From: Falciphora oryzae | Lineage: Eukaryota; Ascomycota; Sordariomycetes; Magnaporthales; Magnaporthaceae | Direction of reading: 5' to 3' | DNA: 64,000 bases | Assembly: GCA_000733355.1 (NCBI GenBank) | Contig: JNVV01000001.1 | Location: 340,208 to 404,207 of the forward strand | Part shown: positions 55,491-64,000 of the stretch, in pieces | How positions within the stretch are numbered: the first letter of the stretch is position 1 | Layout of the letters: each line of letters begins with the position of its first letter | Program-made: the position numbers and the translations under genes | The notes under the pieces: generated by a model | Databases searched by the model: none | Told to the model about the DNA's origin: nothing | What the model saw: the letters and a program-made list of their open reading frames with translations, nothing else

Positions 55491-56923
55491 ATGAGCGCTC
55501 ACGTAGTCGTCATTGGGTACAACCCCTTTATAATTTAACCCTGTGTCACTTACACCCATACCCCTCTACAGGTAGTCACGTATCATGAAAGTGAAAAAAA
55601 AAGAAAGGGACTGTCTCTAACATCCTGCACCAAACAGAGCCGGTGTCACCGGCCTCAGCGCCGCAACCCGCATGCAGGACGCCGGGCACCGCGTGACCGT
55701 CGTGGCGCGCGACTTCCCGACCCCGTCCGAGACCATCGACGCGCGCGCCTCCATCAACTACACCTCGCCCTGGGGCGGCGCCCACAACCGCTGGGTTGTC
55801 CCGCCTCCCTCCTCCCCAAACCCAGATCCCCAGGCCCGCATCCTGACCCGCGACCACTCCTTCGCGCTCGAGACCTTCAAACACATGGACGCCCTCTCCC
55901 GCACCCACCCGGAGGCCGGCGTCACCTTCATGCCGGGCATCGAGTACCTCGAGGACCCGGACAGGTGCGAGGGCGGCGGCGGCGCCATCACCGAGGCCCG
56001 GGCCAGGGAGCTGGGAATCGAGGGGTTCCGCATCCTGGAGAAGGCCGAGCTGCCAAAGGGCGTGCGCTGGGGTTGTAGCTACCGCACCTGGTGCGTCAAC
56101 CCAATGGTCTACCTCGCCTTCCTGATGCGCAGGCTCGCGCGCCGCGGCGCCAGGCTCGTCAAGCGCGAGGTGCGGGGCCCCGCGGAGGCTTGGGCGCTGG
56201 AGGCTGAGCTGGGGGCTGGCGTCGACGTGGTTGTCAACTGCTCCGGGGTCGGGTTTGGGGATCCGGCCGTGTTTATCACCAGGGGTGAGTTCCTCCGCTG
56301 GCCCATCCTTCATCTGATTCAAGTTCCACTGACAGTGACCAAANNNNNNNNNNNNNNNNNNNNNNNNNNNNNNNNNNNNNNNNNNNNNNNNNNNNNNNNN
56401 NNNNNNNNNNNNNNNNNNNNNNNNNNNNNNNNNNNNAAAAAAAGGGCAAACCTGCCTCGTCTCAAATTCGTGCGACGCGACCGTCACGCGGCAAAACGCC
56501 GACGGCTCCTGGACCTTTTGCGTGCCCCGCAACTTTGACGGCGGCACCATCATCGGCGGCACCAAGCAGCCCGACGACTGGGACCCGGAGCCGTCTGCGG
56601 CCGTCCGGGAGCAGCTCCTGGCTAGGTTCGCCGCCACCTACCCGGCCATCCTGGCGGGAAGCGTCGGCGGCAGCGGCCGCCTGGAGCCTATGGCGGACGT
56701 GGTAGGGCGCCGGCCCACCCGTAGGGGCGGCATGCGCCTCGAGCTGGAAACGGTGCCAGCGGCCTCGGGGGAGGGGAAGGAGAGCCGGGACAACGTAAAG
56801 CACGTGGTCCACGCGTACGGTCTCGGAGGAAGAGGATATGAGCTCTCGTGGGGAGTAGCAGGGAAGGTCGTCGAGCTGGTCTCGTCGATGGGCAAAGTCG
56901 GCCGTCAACAGGCGAAGCTATAA
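55491..56923 (+). CDS. DAO1: D-amino-acid oxidase (peroxisomal), gene contains an assembly gap
   Basis: Three exons (55491-55516, 55638-56284, 56445-56923) encode about 383 residues. The FAD enzyme oxidatively deaminates D-amino acids to keto acids, ammonia and hydrogen peroxide. Family features are the dinucleotide motif GAGVTG (residues 9-14, split by intron 1), MPGIEY, WGCSYRTWCVNP, VVNCSGVGF, the FDGGTIIGGTKQPDDW block and the C-terminal HAYGLGGRGYELSWG. The last three residues, AKL, are a peroxisomal PTS1. A 93-base run of N (56344-56436) lies in intron 2, flanked by A-rich sequence. Because of it, the acceptor before 56445 is preceded only by an A run. Joining DPAVFITRG directly to QTCLVSN agrees with the family, so I believe no coding sequence is lost. 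Confidence 0.9.
56344..56436. other. Assembly gap (93 N)
   Basis: 93 unknown bases, bounded by A-rich DNA on both sides. It sits inside the second intron of the oxidase gene. Confidence 0.99.
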
Positions 56924-57188
56924 TTCTTTGTGACTGTGGTGCACAGCGCCATCCAGTTATCTGTCACGTTGACATAAAAGATTGGCTTTATCTTCTGCAT
57001 CCCGGCCGAGGATTTAGAGAGCCGCACTTGTGCCTTTTGGGTAGCAAACCACAACGTCCTATCCTCTATAATTAATCTATTTGTATCCAATATCACTGCG
57101 TTGCAATTAGGGTCGGCAGCATATCGATGCCGCCTTTCTAAAAAATGCTGTTCTCGCAAACCGATACCACCATGCAAATCAGCCCCCA

Positions 57189-59041
<1,853 letters not shown>

Positions 59042-60207
59042 TGTGGCAGCTGGCGAGCCCGCCGGTTTGCACGCCAAGCCAGCAAAGGGGTTCGAGGGGA
59101 GGGGACGGAGAAGGGTCAAGGAGGCAGCAGCACAGCTGCTGAGAAACGGGCGTTGATGGAGGGCACCATCGAGAGCTCCGCCGCTCTGCGATGCGCGGAT
59201 TTAGGACAAAGAAACAAGAGACAGCCTAGCAAAGATCCAGGCCGTCAAAACGCAACAATGACAAGATGTCAATGTTGCACAGGTTGGCGTGAGGAAGAGA
59301 AAAGGGGAAAAAAGAATGGACCTTCAGAAAGGGACCAGTCAGAGGATCGCAGATCCATGGATGTCGCATGCCGTCGGTGCATGCCCATGCAAAGACATGC
59401 AAATCCATTTGCTAAGAAATCCGCAACCCGCACCGCTGATTGAGCCTGGCACTCCACTGGCACTGCACGAATCGCAGCGCCAATGGGTGACAGCTCCCTT
59501 GGTCAGGGGCGTTACGGCCGGTCGGCTTGGCGACAATCGCTGGGTGGAATTGGCTCGTCATCCTGGGCTGCTCAAAAAAGCAAGGCGACCCGAAGCACAG
59601 GACTCGACTCATGATGGAGCTTTTGCCGTGGGCTCAGGGAGCTCCTTCTCCAGCGGACCACGGGGAAATATCCACTGTGGTGGGATGCTTGTTAGGCTTG
59701 TTTTGGAGGGGATTTAGCATTGAGAGCACTGGGAGTCGGTCTGGTTTGCTTAGTCCGAGACGGGCTGTGTTCCGATCTGAGGACGAGAAGGTGGAATATC
59801 AAGACATTGGGGAAGGGAAAACCTCATTTCCGTTTCCAATCTCGGTGGTCAGGTGCGTGGTGCAAGATGCGACTCGGCAATATTGCCTGTGTTCCATTCC
59901 ATTGAGTTTGCGGAACTGAGTTTGGAGCAACCTTGACGGCGCTTGCAGGTCCCTGGAGCACCGACTGAAGGGTGCCCCGCCGCCTGGGATTTGACAGCAG
60001 CACCCGCCGACAAATGGGTTCGATAAGATAAGGAGCGGCAGAAATTCTAATTTTTTTGAACGCGACGGTCTGTCAAAGTTCACCGGCGGCAGCCAGCGAC
60101 CCAACTAGCCTCGCTCCCAGCAGGACGATACGGCCTCAATTGCAACCTGCAAGGCGCACGCACTCTCCTCATCAAACAATAAAAACAAAAAGCAGTGAAC
60201 CGCAAAG
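59042..60207. other. Divergent promoter region GH47 / UTP11
   Basis: 1.2 kb between divergent starts with no supported gene. Confidence 0.55.
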
Positions 60208-61133
60208 ATGCCGTCGTTCCAGAAACTTGGACAGCGGCCAACCCACAAGGAGCGCGCCCAGCCGCTCGAGAGGCAGAAGCTCGGCCTCCTCGAGAAGCAC
60301 AAGGTGGGATTCACCCCCTACCCGACCTCTCCCTCCAGCCTCTTCTAACCCGTGACCCCCTTTCTGTCCCCCCTGCACAGGACTACAGCCTGCGCGCCAA
60401 GGACTTCAACAAGAAGAAGGCCTACCTCAAGACGCTGCGGCGAAAGGCGGCCGACCGCAACGAGGATGAGTTTTACCACAAGATGCTGTCGCGGCGCGGG
60501 CCCGGCGACGCCCTGACGCGGGGCGCCAAGGGCCGCAACTTCACGGGTGCCGTCGACGGCGACAGGGGGAACCGCGCCCTGCCCGTCGACGCCGTCCGCA
60601 TCCTCAAGACCCAGGACCTGGGCTACGTCCGCACCATGCGCAGCGTCCTGGCCAAGGAGGTCCGCGAGCTCGAGGAGAGGGCCGCCGTGGCCGCCTCGTT
60701 TGCGAAGCTGGACGGCGCCGACGAGGAGGACGACGATGATGAGGGGGTGGATGAGGACGACGACGACGACGAACCGAGGCCGCTGAAGAGGAGGAAGCCC
60801 AGCAGGATCGTCTTCTCTGCCGACACAGATAAGAGGGACCTGGCTATGGGCGAAGGGGAGGACCTGGACGACGCCGATGACGACTTTCAGGGATTTGGCG
60901 ACGATGGCGACGAGGGCGCTGATGGCAAAGGCTCAAATTCCGAGGCCCAAGCAAAAGCCGAGCGGGCGGCAAAGCTACGACGCAAGCTCCGGGCCGCCAA
61001 ACAGAGGCTGAAGGCGCTGACCGACGCCGAGGACGAGCTCGAGATGCAGCGGATACGCATGGCGAAGAAGGCCACGACTGGCGCGGTTACGAAATCGGGC
61101 AAGAAGATCAAGATACGGGAGCGGAAGAGATAG
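60208..61133 (+). CDS. UTP11: UTP11-like small-subunit processome protein
   Basis: Two exons (60208-60303, 60381-61133) encode 282 residues, near the family length of about 250. Utp11 is a U3 snoRNP component needed for early 18S rRNA processing in the nucleolus. The N-terminus fits the family: GQRPTHKERAQP, then KLGLLEKHK joining in exon 2 to DYSLRAKDFNKKK. Further family blocks are LKTLRRKAADRNEDEFYHKMLSR, HxG-like GRNFTGAVDG, TQDLGYVRTM and the C-terminal KKIKIRERKR. An acidic stretch (about 175-200 and 215-240) separates the halves, typical of nucleolar proteins. The short first exon (32 codons) ends at a GTGGGA donor. Confidence 0.95.
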
Positions 61134-61536
61134 CGGGCGCTCTTTGATAAACAAACTGTGCACATCTTCGACATTCCCATCACGGATCTTACGGCACCAA
61201 GGATAGACTGAGCCAGATACGCCTGTACAATTACGACCCTCGCTGTGTTCGATATGATGATGTATGCCAGAAGCTGAAAATGAACCCGAGGATGACATTC
61301 CCTCAGGCGTGTAAGGAGTATATGAAAACAGGGAGAAGAAAATAGAACGTGAAAAGGGGTGAGCACTAAATAACCAGGAAAAAAGAACCCAGGAAAAAAA
61401 GAAAGAAACAAACCAAAAAGCCAATCCCCCTATTCGTCACCCAGTGACAACTCGATAGCCCCAATAACCCCATGATGCACGTCGTCGTCATTAACCTTTT
61501 AATCCCGTTACGCATTTCCCCCCTACCATCCGACCC
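61134..61536. other. Intergenic, convergent 3' flanks
   Basis: About 400 bp of AT-richer DNA between convergent genes; nothing else seen. Confidence 0.6.
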
Positions 61537-63774
61537 TCACAGCTTCTTGGAGGTCAGACACCTGGCCGAGATGGAGATGCAGCCGGTCAGGGCCTTGAAG
61601 CAGGCCGTCAGGACCCAGATGAAGCACTTGAAGGTGATGCGGAGCAGGCCGAGGACGCCGCGCACCAGGCCGGGCACCTTTTTGTCCTTGTCGCCGACGT
61701 CGAGCCGCTTGAGGTCGCTGGTCTGGCTCTCAATGTCAAGCTCGAACTCGTCCATACGCGTGCGTGGTTTGCCGCCCTTCTTTGTGGACTTTTTGCTGCC
61801 GCCGCTCGCCCGGCTGTCCCTGCCGTCGCCGCCGCCGCCGCCGCCAAAGAAGCCGCCCTTCTTTTTGTTCTTCTTGCTCTTGCCGCCGCCCGTCTCGCTG
61901 CCCGGCGGCGGGCTGAAGATCATCATGGCGGGCGGCGGGTGGAAGACCTCGTTGCGAACGAACTGGGTGTCGCCGTGCGCGACCAGCATCAGCGCGGCCA
62001 CGGCCACCTCGACGAGGTAGACACTCTCGATCTTGCCGGCGATGGCCGTGTCGACCTCGAGCCAGCCGTTGCCCGTCCCGTCGCGCGTGAGGCGGGCCAC
62101 GTGGCGCGGGGACTCAAGGTGCTCGAGCGTGTACTCGGTGCGGCTCCAGGCGGCGTTGCGGTCGACGGTAACGCAGAAGGGCATGGCGAGGGCCGGGTGC
62201 ACGAGGTAGTGGTTGCCCGTGTCGTCGTCCCAGACGAGGCGCGCGCACTCACGCTCGGCGGTCAGGATGGTGGCGGCGTCGTCGGGCCGCTCAAGGGCCA
62301 CGCGCGCCGCGGCCGTTGGGTACAGGAGCGCGACGAGGCCGTCGTTGGGTGCGTGCCGCCGCGCCTGCTCCTCTAGAGTTGTCGACAGCGCCTCGTGCCA
62401 GTGCTTGCCGTCCTTGCGGCCCGTGCCGACGACGCTGGCGGGCTGTTGCGGCAGGATGGGGCTGCTGCTGCTCCCGACGCCCTCGCCGCCCATTAAGCCC
62501 GGCGGGCTGGCCATGTCGGTGGGGGAGGGCGCGAAGGGGGTGTCGGCGGGCGCGGCGGGGACGCGGTAGGGCTTGGCCGGGTCGTGGCGGGACAGGGTGA
62601 CGTAGGCCGAGGCCGAGGTCGGGTCAATGCGGAGGTTGTAGAAGGGCTGGGAGGCGGACGAGAGCGTGTAGATGGGCGTGTCGCGCTCGGCCGTCATCTT
62701 GAGGCAGTAGACACGGCCCTCGGAGCCCGCCGCGCGCCAGCCGCTCACCACCTTCCACAGGCCCCGCAGCTCCTCGGTGCTGCTGATGGGCGGCGCCATG
62801 GGGGGCTGCCCGCCTCGCGGAGGCGGCCACCGCGCCACCGAGGGCCCTGGTGGTGAGGCGCCCATGGCACTGGGGGCGGGTTGGGGCTGGTACTGTTGTT
62901 GGTATGGTTGTTGTTGTTGTTGTTGTTGATATGGGAGTTGCTGGTCTGCGGCGTATAGTGCGGACTGTGCGTGGTATTGGTGGGATTGTGGCGAGGGCGG
63001 CCTCTGGTGCTGCTGCTGCTGTGCCGGGAGGCTCGTAGCCTCCATGGGCGGGGAGTAGAGCGGCCTGTTGATGGCGCTCCGCGGGATCTGCGCGGGGCTG
63101 GCCTGGGCCGTCGGGTAGTATTCCTGGCGGTCGGGCGGCAGGGCGTGGTTGTAGACGGGGAAGATGGACCTCAGCGGCTGCTGCGTCTGGAGCTGAGGCT
63201 GGCTGCTGTTGTTACTGTTCTGCTGGTGGCTCGGCCCTGCCTTGGCCGCCGCCGCCGCGGAGCTGCGGGAGCGGTTGCTGCTGCTCCGGACCAGCGTCTG
63301 CGCCTCGGAGAAGGCCGTGTCGCACCGCGGCGGCGGCGCGCTCTCGACGACGGCGACGGGCGCCGGCCGCTGGATGATCTCGAACTGCACGTCCTCGCTC
63401 CAGACGGTCCGCAGCGGCGGCAGCGGGGTGCCGCGGGTCATGGCCGGACCGCCACCGCTGGTGCTGCTGCTGCTGGCGCTACCGCTGCTGCTGGCGCTGT
63501 TGGTGCTGGCGTGGGTCTGCTCCCGCTGCTTCCCCCCCTTGACCGACCGCTTCCGCTCCACGCCGGCGGCGCCGCCATGATGCCTTGCGGTCCGTTGCGG
63601 CGAGGCGGTGGACGAGGATGGGGCGTCGACTGCTGATGAGGGCTGCCTCTCGCGCGAGGAGCCAAGGGGCGTCGCTGTCCGCGGCCGTGGTGTTGCGTGC
63701 CTCGAGGACGGGCCTGCTGATGCGTTTGGACTGGGGAATAGGGAGAAGCCTCCCGTTGTCGGCTGGGCTGACAT
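61537..63774 (-). CDS. Uncharacterised fungal protein with Gln-rich linker
   Basis: Single exon, 745 residues. A conserved start (FSLFPSP) is followed by a Ser/Pro/Ala-rich region and an element with VWSEDVQFEIIQRP. Around residues 250-320 lies a Gln-rich tract coded by CAA/CAG repeats. From about 330 to 610 there is a folded-looking part (ELRGLWKVVSGWRAAGSEGRVYCLKMTAERDTPIYTL, NLRIDPTSASAYVTLSR, AMPFCVTVD, LTRDGTGNGWLEVDT, SVYLVEVAVAALMLVAH). The tail is Lys/Gly-rich and then hydrophobic (GLLRITFKCFIWVLTACFK), possibly a membrane-associated helix. Proteins of this type are sometimes labelled acetylserotonin methyltransferase-like in fungal genomes as I recall, but I see no SAM-binding motifs, so I would not transfer that name. 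Function unknown. Confidence 0.85.
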   Translation of the reverse strand: MSAQPTTGGFSLFPSPNASAGPSSRHATPRPRTATPLGSSRERQPSSAVDAPSSSTASPQRTARHHGGAAGVERKRSVKGGKQREQTHASTNSASSSGSASSSSTSGGGPAMTRGTPLPPLRTVWSEDVQFEIIQRPAPVAVVESAPPPRCDTAFSEAQTLVRSSSNRSRSSAAAAAKAGPSHQQNSNNSSQPQLQTQQPLRSIFPVYNHALPPDRQEYYPTAQASPAQIPRSAINRPLYSPPMEATSLPAQQQQHQRPPSPQSHQYHAQSALYAADQQLPYQQQQQQQPYQQQYQPQPAPSAMGASPPGPSVARWPPPRGGQPPMAPPISSTEELRGLWKVVSGWRAAGSEGRVYCLKMTAERDTPIYTLSSASQPFYNLRIDPTSASAYVTLSRHDPAKPYRVPAAPADTPFAPSPTDMASPPGLMGGEGVGSSSSPILPQQPASVVGTGRKDGKHWHEALSTTLEEQARRHAPNDGLVALLYPTAAARVALERPDDAATILTAERECARLVWDDDTGNHYLVHPALAMPFCVTVDRNAAWSRTEYTLEHLESPRHVARLTRDGTGNGWLEVDTAIAGKIESVYLVEVAVAALMLVAHGDTQFVRNEVFHPPPAMMIFSPPPGSETGGGKSKKNKKKGGFFGGGGGGDGRDSRASGGSKKSTKKGGKPRTRMDEFELDIESQTSDLKRLDVGDKDKKVPGLVRGVLGLLRITFKCFIWVLTACFKALTGCISISARCLTSKKL

Positions 63775-64000
63775 GCTGTGCTCGCGTTTCCTCCTCCGTC
63801 GTTTCCTTCTCGCTGCAAGCGAGCCGAGGTCGAAATCCCCTTCCCTGGTTACAAAGTCGCCTCCTTCTCTCGATATATGTCTGCAGCGCTTGGCTTGACG
63901 ACCAAAGACAGAAAAACAAACAGCCCGCGCCGCGGTGTGACGATGGGAGCCAGCCTCGGATGTATCACCCCGGCCTGCTACCTGAGCATGGTTTCTGTTC
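63775..64000. other. Upstream flank of the last gene, window edge
   Basis: 226 bases of 5' flank for the minus-strand gene; no further feature is visible. Confidence 0.5.

Overview
The window is nuclear DNA of a filamentous ascomycete (Pezizomycotina, most likely a Sordariomycete). Genes are GC-rich, with short introns of about 50-200 bp (GTRNGT-type donors, CTRAC-type branch sites, YAG acceptors). Several protein families are fungus-specific: a Pth11/rhodopsin-like membrane protein, a hybrid histidine kinase with several PAS domains, a trifunctional HIS4 and a fungal saccharopine dehydrogenase. Genes are monocistronic on both strands, separated by long low-complexity intergenic DNA. A 93-base N run at 56344-56436 shows this is a draft scaffold. 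I see no rRNA, tRNA, CRISPR array, intact transposon or virus.

Left part (1-21 kb): a 4 kb gene-poor leader; a 598-residue protein that looks like a degenerate caspase fold behind a half Zn-cluster motif (3991-6024, +); a secreted, probably GPI-anchored phospholipase B (7154-9181, -); a BRCT protein rich in CDK-type sites (11917-15665, +); and a Wss1/SPRTN-type DNA-protein crosslink protease (16702-18125, +).

Middle part (21-46.8 kb): a soluble multi-PAS hybrid histidine kinase (21203-25973, +); a membrane/FN3/coiled-coil protein (27217-31193, -); a secreted type-B carboxylesterase (32448-34199, -); LYS1 (34902-36295, -) divergent from the lipin phosphatidate phosphatase (38614-40985, +); TAF9 (41676-42677, -) divergent from a NADAR-domain protein (43709-44446, +); and an FAD-dependent monooxygenase (45269-46753, -).

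Right part (48.5-64 kb): a seven-TM Pth11/rhodopsin-like protein (48573-50184, +); HIS4 (50858-53554, +); CMC1 (54199-54883, +); a peroxisomal D-amino-acid oxidase interrupted by the assembly gap (55491-56923, +); a class I alpha-1,2-mannosidase (57189-59041, -); UTP11 (60208-61133, +); and an uncharacterised fungal protein (61537-63774, -).

Most genes are housekeeping: amino-acid biosynthesis (HIS4, LYS1), transcription (TAF9), ribosome biogenesis (UTP11), lipid synthesis (lipin), glycan trimming, COX assembly and DNA repair. No functional gene cluster is evident. The most unusual locus is the putative pseudo-caspase at 3991-6024. Exon boundaries were inferred by hand from splice motifs, frame continuity and remembered family patterns; no alignment or transcript data were available.
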